Origin: Alphaproteobacteria bacterium
GTDB lineage: Bacteria > Pseudomonadota > Alphaproteobacteria > Zavarziniales > Zavarziniaceae
Length of the DNA stretch: 11,125 bases
Reading direction: 5' to 3'
Assembly (NCBI GenBank): GCA_021774355.1
Contig: JAJFJE010000260.1
Span: 1-11,125 of the forward strand
In this document: piece after piece, positions 1 through 5,877 of the stretch
Layout of the letters: every line of letters begins with the position of its first letter
How positions within the stretch are numbered: position 1 is the stretch's first letter
Notes under the pieces: model-generated
The model's database searches: none
Told to the model about the DNA's origin: nothing
The model's input: only the letters and a program-made list of their open reading frames with translations
Translations under genes and position numbers: made by a program

Positions 1-213
1 GAGCCCGCCGTCCCGTGCCCGAGCGACGCCAGGCGGCGCCACTTACACGGACGCGGACTTTAGCAAACTCGGGAGCCCCTGACAGCGCCAATTTCAAGGA
101 TATCAAGCTGTTGAATTAATTGATATATTTTGCGCAGACGCAAGACCCGCCGCAGGTTGCACCCGGTTCGGGCGCAGGATGCGCTTTACCGAGTCGCCGT
201 GACGGCCTGCGGA
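1..213. other. Non-coding region downstream of dnaA with an AT-rich pocket
   Basis: No reading frame here looks coding. Positions 91-130 are strikingly AT-rich for this genome. They hold a 7-bp inverted repeat (ATATCAA at 100-106 and TTGATAT at 120-126, 13 bp apart) with a smaller nested dyad, TCAA-gctg-TTGA, at 103-114. The stretch lies 3' of dnaA, so it may carry the promoter or operator of the next gene to the left, which is outside the window. Weak minus-strand promoter-like hexamers exist, such as TTGCGT at 144-139 with ATTAAT 17 bp on, but none is convincing. I found no consensus DnaA box (TTATNCACA), so I do not call an origin. Confidence 0.5.
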
Positions 214-1614
214 TCACGCTTCGAGCATCCGCTTCAGGCTGACGATTTCCTCGTGGAAGGCGCTGTCTGCGCCGCATAATTCCTCGACCTTGCGCACCGC
301 ATGGATGACCGTCGTGTGATCCCGGCCGCCGAATTTCCGGCCGATTTCGGGCAGCGAGCGGGACGTCAGTTGCTTGGCCAGGTACATCGCCACCTGGCGT
401 GGCCGGGCGATCACCCGGGCCCGCCGGGCCGACAGCATTTCGTTCATGCGCACGCCGTAATACTCGGCGACCTTGCGCTGGATATCGTCGATGGTGATGC
501 GCCGGTCATTGGCCCGCAGCAGGTCCTGCAGCACATCCTGGGCCATTTCGACAGCGATCGGACGCCCGACCAGTTCGGCATAGGCAACGACCCGGTTGAG
601 CGCGCCTTCCAGTTCCCGGACGTTGGAGGTGATCCGCGCCGCCAGGAACTCGGTCACCCGCTTGGGGACTTCGACCTTGCGCAGGCTCTCGATCTTCGAT
701 TGCAGAATGCCCAGGCGCAGTTCGTAGTCCGTGGGGTGGATATCGGCGACCAGCCCCCAGCCCAGGCGCGAGCGGATGCGTTCCTCGATGCCCTCCAGAT
801 CGGTCGGCGAGCGATCGGCCGAGATGATGATCTGCCGGTTGTGATCGACCAGGGCATTGAAGGTATGGAAGAACTCCTCCTGGGTGGAGTTCTTGCCCGA
901 GATGAACTGGACGTCGTCGATCATCAGCACGTCGACCGAGCGGAATTGTTCCTTGAACGCCATCTGATCGTTGTGACGGATGGCGCGCACGAACTGGTAC
1001 ATGAATTTCTCGGCCGACAGGTAGATCACCCGGCGACCGGGATCGCGCTCGCAGATGCCCCAGGCGATGGCGTGCATCAGATGGGTCTTGCCCAGCCCGA
1101 CCCCGCCGTACAGGAACAGCGGATTGAAATTCACCGCGGCGCTTTCGGTCACCCGCCGGGCGGCGGCATAAGCCAGCTCGTTGGACTTGCCGACCACGAA
1201 ATTGTCGAAAGTGAAGCGCTGATCGAGCGGCGCGCCGACCCCGGCGATGTCTTTCTCGGAGGCCGCGGCCGGCATTGCCGACACCGCCTTCATCACCTTT
1301 ATCGCGGCCGCCGGCGCGGCGACGGCGGTGACGGCGGCCGGCAGAGCCGCAGCAGGGGCCTTGGCCAGGCCCTGGCGCGGACGAACCTTCACCACGACCT
1401 TGCGCACCACGGGCTGCTCGGCCCGCCACAGCGCCGTCAGGCGGTCGAGGAAATGCGACCGGACATGGTCGCCGAAAAACGGCGTCGGGACGTAGAGCAC
1501 CAGTTCGCCCTCGGCCAGCCCGCCGACCCCCAGCGGGGCGATCCAGCTCTGGTAGGTATTGTCGCCCAGTTCCAGGCGAAGGCGCTTCTTCACACCCACC
1601 CAGGCCGCATCCAT
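214..1614 (-). CDS. dnaA: Chromosomal replication initiator protein DnaA
   Basis: DnaA binds DnaA boxes at oriC, oligomerises with ATP and opens the duplex so that DnaB helicase can load. All four domains are visible in the 466 residues: N-terminal domain I (about 1-80), an Ala/Pro/Val-rich low-complexity linker as domain II (about 82-120), the AAA+ domain III, and the DNA-binding domain IV. The Walker A motif GGVGLGKTH is at 170-178 and Walker B VLMIDDVQF at 229-237. The box VII arginine region ERIRSRLGWGL is near 278 and the sensor-2 region NVRELEGAL near 331. The DnaA signature GRDHTTVIHAV is at 430-440. An ATG six codons upstream (1632) is possible, but the ATG at 1614 has a GAGGG Shine-Dalgarno about 7 bases away and matches the usual domain I start. 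The gene follows the rhodanese gene by 112 bp with no evident terminator, so co-transcription is likely. Confidence 0.98.
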   Translation of the reverse strand: MDAAWVGVKKRLRLELGDNTYQSWIAPLGVGGLAEGELVLYVPTPFFGDHVRSHFLDRLTALWRAEQPVVRKVVVKVRPRQGLAKAPAAALPAAVTAVAAPAAAIKVMKAVSAMPAAASEKDIAGVGAPLDQRFTFDNFVVGKSNELAYAAARRVTESAAVNFNPLFLYGGVGLGKTHLMHAIAWGICERDPGRRVIYLSAEKFMYQFVRAIRHNDQMAFKEQFRSVDVLMIDDVQFISGKNSTQEEFFHTFNALVDHNRQIIISADRSPTDLEGIEERIRSRLGWGLVADIHPTDYELRLGILQSKIESLRKVEVPKRVTEFLAARITSNVRELEGALNRVVAYAELVGRPIAVEMAQDVLQDLLRANDRRITIDDIQRKVAEYYGVRMNEMLSARRARVIARPRQVAMYLAKQLTSRSLPEIGRKFGGRDHTTVIHAVRKVEELCGADSAFHEEIVSLKRMLEA

Positions 1615-1726
1615 AAGGTTGCCCTCGACCATTCCGCCCGCCCGTCAGACGACCCCGCAAGGAGCGTCGCCCATGTGATCCAATCCGCCCAGCGCCACGC
1701 CCCGCCCCCGGAGCCATGGGTACCGA

Positions 1727-2164
1727 TCAGCTTTGCGTCCAGGGCAGGCCGGCCTGTTTCCAGCCGCCGACCGCAGCGCGATGCCTCTGTTCGTCGAGGT
1801 CGCCTTCGAACCCCTCCGCCACATTATAGGCCGGCGCCAGGCCGGCCGCCGTCGCGGCGATCGCAGCCGCCCGCGACCGGGCGCCGGAGCGGCACATGAA
1901 CAGGAGGGGCGCACCGCGCTGGTAGCCGCCGGCCGCCAGTTCGCGTTCCAGGTCGCCGAGAAAGTCGGTATTGCGCACCATCCCCGGGAACGTCATCCAC
2001 GGCACCAGCAGCGGACGGCGGCCCAACGCGGCAAGCTCCGGAACCCCGACAAAGGCCCATTCCGCTTCGCTGCGGACGTCGACCAGGCGAGCTTGCGGAT
2101 CGCTTTTCAGCATCGCCCACGCCTCGGCCGGGACAACGTCACCCTGATAGCCCGCCAACTCCAT
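1727..2164 (-). CDS. Single-domain rhodanese-like sulfurtransferase
   Basis: This is a 145-residue protein with one rhodanese fold. Rhodaneses carry a persulfide on a loop cysteine and pass sulfane sulfur to acceptors such as cyanide or thiols. The signature LVDVRSEAEW is at 27-36 and the active-site loop CRSGARS at 91-97, so Cys91 is the likely persulfide carrier and the active site looks intact. No signal peptide or membrane segment is seen, so it should be cytosolic. The start at 2164 has a perfect AGGTGA Shine-Dalgarno 7 bases upstream; the frame is open for 21 more codons, but that extension looks non-coding. It sits between rpsT and dnaA, two genes that are often direct neighbours in alphaproteobacteria, and may supply the transcript that reads into dnaA. 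Its physiological acceptor cannot be told from the sequence. Confidence 0.9.
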   Translation of the reverse strand: MELAGYQGDVVPAEAWAMLKSDPQARLVDVRSEAEWAFVGVPELAALGRRPLLVPWMTFPGMVRNTDFLGDLERELAAGGYQRGAPLLFMCRSGARSRAAAIAATAAGLAPAYNVAEGFEGDLDEQRHRAAVGGWKQAGLPWTQS

Positions 2165-2520
2165 CTCCCCGTCACCTGGCGCGAACAGCGAACACGTCCG
2201 GCGGGCCGACCTCCCGGCGCCACCCAAATGCGTTCGGCGATCGGCAAGAGCCTGACGAACCGGCTTCCGCGCTCGCCCGGACCCTCAGCGGCAACATCGG
2301 TTGCCCCGCCGCAAATACATGATTAGCAAAGTAAAACGCAATCTTACGAGCGCGCCGAGAAAGACCACGCGCCGTATTTTGCCTTGCCCTCTAGTATTTG
2401 CACCCCGTCCGCCCGACAGGGATCGACACCATAGCAACGCCGAACCGAGGGTGCAACGGGACCGAACCGCGAACACCCATTCGGCAGGGGCAACGGGCCG
2501 AACCACCCGGCACCCATAAC
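2165..2520. other. Intergenic region upstream of the rhodanese-dnaA pair
   Basis: No credible gene lies here; the frames that cross it are low-complexity shadows. Positions 2308-2400 are clearly richer in A/T than their surroundings and are the most likely place for the minus-strand promoter of rhodanese-dnaA, leaving a leader of roughly 150 bases or more. Candidate hexamers such as TTGCGT near 2342 with a TATTTG-like box about 18 bp on are too weak to call. A perfect 6-bp hairpin GGCAAC-atcg-GTTGCC occupies 2290-2305. Positions 2434-2504 hold three related short motifs, listed separately. No DnaA-box consensus was seen, so autoregulation by DnaA is not supported here. Confidence 0.5.
2434..2504. 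repeat. Three short direct motifs GCAACG-(0-3)-CCGAACC
   Basis: The half-motifs GCAACG and CCGAACC occur together three times in the same orientation, at 2434-2446, 2453-2468 and 2490-2504. The gaps between halves are 0, 3 and 2 bases. Starts are 19 and 37 bp apart, which is close to multiples of about 18.5. They lie upstream of the AT-rich stretch that probably holds the rhodanese-dnaA promoter. They could be binding sites for a regulator, or decayed low-complexity sequence. Confidence 0.45.
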
Positions 2521-2550
2521 GACACGGCCCGCCAGGTGGCGGGCCGTGTC
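2521..2550 (-). terminator. Strong hairpin, probable rpsT terminator
   Basis: A perfect 13-bp inverted repeat with a 4-base loop lies 61 bp past the rpsT stop codon; the arms are GACACGGCCCGCC at 2521-2533 and its complement at 2538-2550. There is no clear U-tract on the minus strand (GTTATGGG follows), so it may act as a 3' stabilising hairpin or need a factor for termination. Two smaller hairpins lie between it and rpsT. Confidence 0.6.
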
Positions 2551-2562
2551 GCTGGACGTCGT

Positions 2563-2605
2563 TCCGGCACCGCCGGAGGGGGAAGTCGCTCCGGCAGCGC
2601 CGGAG
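2563..2605. repeat. Two short related hairpins downstream of rpsT
   Basis: TCCGGC-acc-GCCGGA (2563-2577, 6-bp stem) and CTCCGGC-agc-GCCGGAG (2589-2605, 7-bp stem) share almost the same stem and have 3-base loops. They start 6 bp after the rpsT stop and precede the larger hairpin at 2521-2550, giving the rpsT 3' end three stacked stems. Confidence 0.5.
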
Positions 2606-2611
2606 AGACGA

Positions 2612-2887
2612 TCAGGTCTGGGGCGCCGCCAGGGCGTTGACCCGCTGGGCGAGCCGCGAGACCTTGCGCGCAGCGGTGTTGCGGTGAAGCACACCGGCAC
2701 TGACCCCGCGCATGATTTCAGGCTCGGCGGCGGCGAAGGCTGCCTTGGCCCCGGTGGTGTCGCCCGCGGCCAATGCGGCCTCGACCTTCTTGATATAGGT
2801 GCGGATACGCGAAATACGCGCGCCATTGACCGCCGTGCGGCGTTCCGTGACGCGAACGCGCTTCTTGGCCGATGCCGTGTTCGCCAT
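2612..2887 (-). CDS. rpsT: 30S ribosomal protein S20
   Basis: S20 is a small basic protein that binds 16S rRNA early in 30S subunit assembly. The 91-residue product starts MANTASAKKRVRVTERRTAVN, the typical S20 opening (MANxxSAxKRxRxxxRRxxxN). The rest is helical and rich in Ala, Lys and Arg, including the conserved segment IRTYIKKVEAALAAGD and the later HRNTAARKVSRLAQRVNAL. Length is normal for the family. The ATG at 2887 has an AAGGA Shine-Dalgarno 6 bases upstream. A longer open frame exists but its extra residues do not resemble S20. The gene lies 117 bp after the enoyl-CoA hydratase stop with a promoter-like site in the gap, and it is followed by strong hairpins, so it is probably also transcribed alone. 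Confidence 0.97.
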   Translation of the reverse strand: MANTASAKKRVRVTERRTAVNGARISRIRTYIKKVEAALAAGDTTGAKAAFAAAEPEIMRGVSAGVLHRNTAARKVSRLAQRVNALAAPQT

Positions 2888-2932
2888 GTCTAGTCCTTGA
2901 CCGTGTAATCTGCCGCCTGAAACGAGGGCGGA

Positions 2933-2961
2933 CACCTAGCACCATCCGCCCTGGCCGTCAA
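2933..2961 (-). promoter_or_regulatory. Probable rpsT promoter overlapped by a dyad
   Basis: On the minus strand TTGACG (2961-2956, five of six bases of the sigma-70 -35 box) is followed after 17 bp by TAGGTG (2938-2933), a weak -10 box. It sits about 46 bp upstream of the rpsT ATG. A 7-bp inverted repeat, GGGCGGA at 2926-2932 and TCCGCCC at 2945-2951, is centred on the -10 box, so it could be an operator or the end hairpin of the upstream transcript. The -35 box is convincing and the -10 box is not. Confidence 0.45.
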
Positions 2962-3004
2962 CGCGGCTGCGGTGCAATTTACCGGGCAACCCACAGCCGG
3001 CCGC

Positions 3005-3781
3005 TCAGCGATTTTTGAACACCGGCTTGCGCTTCTCAAGGAAGGCGGCCATGCCCTCCTTCTGGTCTTCGGTCGCGAACAGCGCATGGAACAGCCGGCG
3101 CTCCAGGACAACGCCCTCGCTGAGGCTCGCCTCATAGACCCGGTTGACCGCCTCTTTCGCCATCATCACCGAGAGCCGGGACTTGGCGGCGATCGACGCC
3201 GCGGCTTCGATGGCGACGTCGATCAGGGTGTCGGCCGGGACCACCCGGCTGACCAGGCCGCTGCGCTCGGCTTCCGCCGCGTCCATCATGCGGCCGGTCA
3301 GGCACATCTCCATCGCCTTGGATTTGCCGACGAAGCGGGTCAGGCGCTGGCTGCCGCCCAGGCCGGGGATCACCCCCAGAGTGATCTCGGGCTGGCCGAA
3401 CCTGGCGGTATCGGCGGCGATGATGAAGTCGCACAGCATCGCCAGTTCGCAGCCGCCGCCCAGGGCGAAGCCCGCCACGGCCGCCACGATCGGCTTGCGC
3501 AGCCGGACGAAGCGGTCATGGGCATCGGCGAACAGGTTGCTGGAAAACACCTCGGCAAAGGACTGGCCGGACATTTCCCGGATGTCGGCGCCGGCCGCGA
3601 ACGCCTTGGCCGAGCCGGTGATGACCACGGCGCCGATGTCGTCCTCGCGCTCGAACGCCTCAAGGGCGCCGAGCAACTCGCCCAGCAGGGTGCTGTTCAG
3701 GGCATTGAGGGCCTGGGGCCGGTTGAGGGTGACGAGGCCCACGGCCCCGCGACGCTCGACCAGGATTGAGGTCAGAACCAT
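3005..3781 (-). CDS. Enoyl-CoA hydratase (crotonase family)
   Basis: Crotonases hydrate trans-2-enoyl-CoA to 3-hydroxyacyl-CoA in fatty acid beta-oxidation and related routes. The 258-residue protein has the standard length and motifs. AAGADI (62-67) and GGG (108-110) frame the oxyanion hole. Glu112 in GGGCELAM and Glu132 in PEITLG match the two catalytic glutamates of true hydratases, so it should be active rather than a divergent member. The C-terminal trimer-forming region is complete, ending in EKRKPVF. The ATG at 3781 has a GGGAG Shine-Dalgarno about 5 bases upstream. An in-frame ATG at 3796 overlaps the stop of the preceding gene as TAATG and would add five residues, so translational coupling is possible. 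It lies in the mutM-to-rpsT block; its in vivo substrate chain length cannot be read from sequence. Confidence 0.95.
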   Translation of the reverse strand: MVLTSILVERRGAVGLVTLNRPQALNALNSTLLGELLGALEAFEREDDIGAVVITGSAKAFAAGADIREMSGQSFAEVFSSNLFADAHDRFVRLRKPIVAAVAGFALGGGCELAMLCDFIIAADTARFGQPEITLGVIPGLGGSQRLTRFVGKSKAMEMCLTGRMMDAAEAERSGLVSRVVPADTLIDVAIEAAASIAAKSRLSVMMAKEAVNRVYEASLSEGVVLERRLFHALFATEDQKEGMAAFLEKRKPVFKNR

Positions 3782-3795
3782 CGAAACTCCCACCA

Positions 3796-4164
3796 TTAGC
3801 GTGGTTTCAGGGAAAAATGGACAAGCGTGGTCGGCCCGGTTCGGGCACTGATGACCAGGCTCTCGCCGTCGCGGGTGAGGCGCAAGGGGCCTTTGCCCCC
3901 CGCCGGCGCCACCGACCAGCCCAGTTGGGGCAGGCTCTGGGCATAGAAGGCGATGATCCGGGCCGCCGGCACCGCGCCCTCGGCATAGAGATCCACGATC
4001 CGCCCGCCCGGCGCATCGAACAGGGTCTGCCGCTCGCGCAGTTCGACCAGGCCGTCCATCAAGGGCACGTCGTTGAGCCCGGAGAGGAAGCGGGTCTCGG
4101 CCGCCGGGGCCGCCACAGCGGCGCCGCACAGGAGACAGAACGACAGCACGAGAGCGCGGATCAT
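3796..4164 (-). CDS. Small exported protein of unknown function
   Basis: The 122-residue product starts with a clear Sec signal peptide: MIR, then a hydrophobic core ALVLSFCLLCGAAVA, with likely cleavage after Ala18. Neither cysteine lies in a lipobox, so a soluble periplasmic protein is expected. The mature part has recognisable segments, FLSGLNDVPLMDGL, GRIVDLYAEG and IIAFYAQSLPQLGWS, then a short beta-rich tail ending HFSLKPR. I recall similar small proteins beside mutM or enoyl-CoA hydratase in other alphaproteobacteria, but no known function. The start is uncertain: ATG at 4164 gives the best signal peptide, while ATGs upstream and a GTG at 4194 would extend the N-terminus by up to ten residues. 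It lies 58 bp after mutM and its stop touches the possible upstream start of the next gene, so it belongs to this operon. Confidence 0.82.
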   Translation of the reverse strand: MIRALVLSFCLLCGAAVAAPAAETRFLSGLNDVPLMDGLVELRERQTLFDAPGGRIVDLYAEGAVPAARIIAFYAQSLPQLGWSVAPAGGKGPLRLTRDGESLVISARTGPTTLVHFSLKPR

Positions 4165-4222
4165 GGCGCCGATCATAGGGATCATCGGCGGCACTCGTCA
4201 CCTGCTCTGTTGGCCGGGCGCC

Positions 4223-5050
4223 TTAACGCTGGCAGGCGGCGCAGTAGAAGGTCGAGCGGTTGGCCTGGACGATGCGCCGGACAAGGCCCCGCTGACAGCT
4301 GCGGCAGGCCTCGCCCTCGCGGTCGTAAACCGCGAATTCGTGTTGAAAATAGCCCAGCTCCCCGGTCGCCTGGACATAGTCGCGCAACGTCGAGCCGCCC
4401 TTGGCAATGGCCTCTTCCAGGACGGCGCGAATCGCCGGAACCAGCCGTTCGGCGCGCGCGCCCGCCACCGTATAGGCTTGGCGGCGGGGCGAGATGCGGG
4501 CGCGGAACAGGGCCTCCGCGACATAGATGTTGCCCAGGCCCGCGACCACCCGCTGGTCCAGCAGGGCCGCCTTGATCGGGGTATGGCGGCCGGCCAGGGC
4601 GGCCGACAGAGTCGGTCCGTCGAACCCATTGCCGAGCGGCTCGGGACCCAGGCCGGCCAGCAGCGGATGGTGTTCGAGGGTATCCTGGTGGTCGAGCAGC
4701 ATCAGGCCGAAGCGACGTTGATCGTTGAACACGACATGGCCGCCGTCGTCGGTCACGAACAGCACATGGTCGTGGCGGCCGGGCGGCGGCGGCGCGCCGC
4801 CGCCGATCACCATCCGCCCCGACATGCCGAGATGGCCGATCAGCACCTGGCCGTCATCGAACGCCCACAGCATGTATTTGGCCCGCCTGCGGATCGCCGT
4901 CACCCGGCGGCCGGTCAGGCGTTCCGCAAAGCCGGCGGGAAAGGGCACGCGCAGATCGGCGCGGCGGACTTCGACCCGCGCCAGGCGGCGCCCGCGGAGG
5001 GCGGCCTCGAGGCCGCGGCAAACCGTCTCGACTTCTGGCAGTTCCGGCAT
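4223..5050 (-). CDS. mutM: Formamidopyrimidine-DNA glycosylase / AP lyase
   Basis: MutM (Fpg) removes 8-oxoguanine and formamidopyrimidines from DNA and cuts the abasic site by beta,delta-elimination in base excision repair. The 275-residue protein begins MPELPEVETVCRGL, where Pro2 is the Schiff-base nucleophile after Met removal and Glu3 the general acid. Lys58 lies in RRAKYML and HLGMSGR at 73-79 provides the intercalating Met. DQRRFG (110-115) and GLGNIYVAE (171-179) are the other DNA-contacting motifs. The C-terminal zinc finger is complete: Cys249-X2-Cys252 and Cys270-X2-Cys273. An AGGGTGG sequence lies 4 bases before the ATG. The gene is divergent from ubiE across 47 bp and leads the leftward block. 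All key residues are present, so it should be functional. Confidence 0.98.
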   Translation of the reverse strand: MPELPEVETVCRGLEAALRGRRLARVEVRRADLRVPFPAGFAERLTGRRVTAIRRRAKYMLWAFDDGQVLIGHLGMSGRMVIGGGAPPPPGRHDHVLFVTDDGGHVVFNDQRRFGLMLLDHQDTLEHHPLLAGLGPEPLGNGFDGPTLSAALAGRHTPIKAALLDQRVVAGLGNIYVAEALFRARISPRRQAYTVAGARAERLVPAIRAVLEEAIAKGGSTLRDYVQATGELGYFQHEFAVYDREGEACRSCQRGLVRRIVQANRSTFYCAACQR

Positions 5051-5097
5051 TGGGCCACCCTAGCTTGCGCGCGCAGCCAAGGCTATGGTGCCCGGCG

Positions 5098-5874
5098 ATG
5101 GACAGCAACGACACAGCGGGATCCGCGGGCGCGCCCGACGAGGAGACCCATTTCGGCTTCACCCGCGTCGCCGCCGGGGACAAGGCACGGCGTGTCCGCG
5201 GCGTGTTCGATGCCGTGGCCAAGCGCTACGACGTGATGAACGACCTGATGTCGGGCGGCGTGCACCGCCTGTGGAAGGCGGCCCTGATCGACTGGCTGAA
5301 TCCGCCGCCGGGCAGCCACCTGCTGGATGTGGCGGGCGGCACCGGCGACATTGCCTTCCGCTTTCAAGATCGGGCCGGGCCGCAGGCGCGGGTGACGGTC
5401 GTCGACATCAATGCCGAGATGGTCGCGGTCGGCCGCGACCGGGCGCTCGACCGCGGCCGCTCGGGCCTCGACTGGGTGGTCGGCGATGCCGAGGCCCTGC
5501 CCCTGCCCGATGCCGCCGTCGACCACGTCACCATCGCCTTCGGGATCCGCAACGTCACCCGGATCCCCAAGGCCCTGGCGGAAATACGCCGGGTGCTGAA
5601 GCCGGGCGGGCGCTTTCTGTGCCTGGAGTTTTCCAAGGTCGTGGTGCCCGGGCTGGACCAGCTCTACGAACGCTATTCCTTCGCCGTCATTCCACGCATC
5701 GGGCAATTGGTGGCAGGCGACGGCGCCGCCTATCAATATCTGGTGGAGAGCATCCGCCGCTTTCCCGACCAGGACAGCTTTGCCCGGATGATCGGGGAGG
5801 CCGGCCTGGGCCGGGTGCAGGTGCGCAACCTGACCGGCGGCATTGCCGCCCTGCATTCGGCCTGGCGTCTCTAG
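5098..5874 (+). CDS. ubiE: Demethylmenaquinone/ubiquinone C-methyltransferase UbiE
   Basis: UbiE is a SAM-dependent class I methyltransferase that adds the C-methyl group in ubiquinone (and, where made, menaquinone) synthesis. The 258-residue product carries both family signatures: YDVMNDLMSGGVHRLWK at 44-60 and RVLKPGGRFLCLEFS at 165-179. The SAM-binding motif LDVAGGTGDIA is at 76-86, with VVDIN at 101-105 and GDAEALPLPD at 129-138. The ATG at 5098 is chosen because the region before it has only a TTG start at 5050 and encodes no homologous sequence; the Shine-Dalgarno is weak. It overlaps nothing and is followed after 3 bp by ubiB, so the two are co-transcribed. No menaquinone genes are visible, so ubiquinone is the likely product, by inference. 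Confidence 0.97.
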   Translation: MDSNDTAGSAGAPDEETHFGFTRVAAGDKARRVRGVFDAVAKRYDVMNDLMSGGVHRLWKAALIDWLNPPPGSHLLDVAGGTGDIAFRFQDRAGPQARVTVVDINAEMVAVGRDRALDRGRSGLDWVVGDAEALPLPDAAVDHVTIAFGIRNVTRIPKALAEIRRVLKPGGRFLCLEFSKVVVPGLDQLYERYSFAVIPRIGQLVAGDGAAYQYLVESIRRFPDQDSFARMIGEAGLGRVQVRNLTGGIAALHSAWRL

Positions 5875-5877
5875 GAC

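Noticed and set aside
45..85. tRNA-like sequence around TTTAGCAAACTCGGGAG
   Set aside because: The anticodon-loop resemblance is superficial; no acceptor stem, T-loop (GTTCGAATC type) or cloverleaf can be formed.
1..213. Chromosomal origin next to dnaA
   Set aside because: AT-rich sequence is present but I see no DnaA-box consensus on either strand, and in alphaproteobacteria oriC is often elsewhere.
301..1899. A long plus-strand frame opposite dnaA
   Set aside because: It is antisense to dnaA, which has all family motifs, and the translated sequence shows no domain.
2301..2826. Short frames on both strands in the rpsT-rhodanese gap as possible small genes
   Set aside because: They have Arg/Pro/Ser-rich translations, no ribosome binding sites, and several overlap rpsT or its hairpins.
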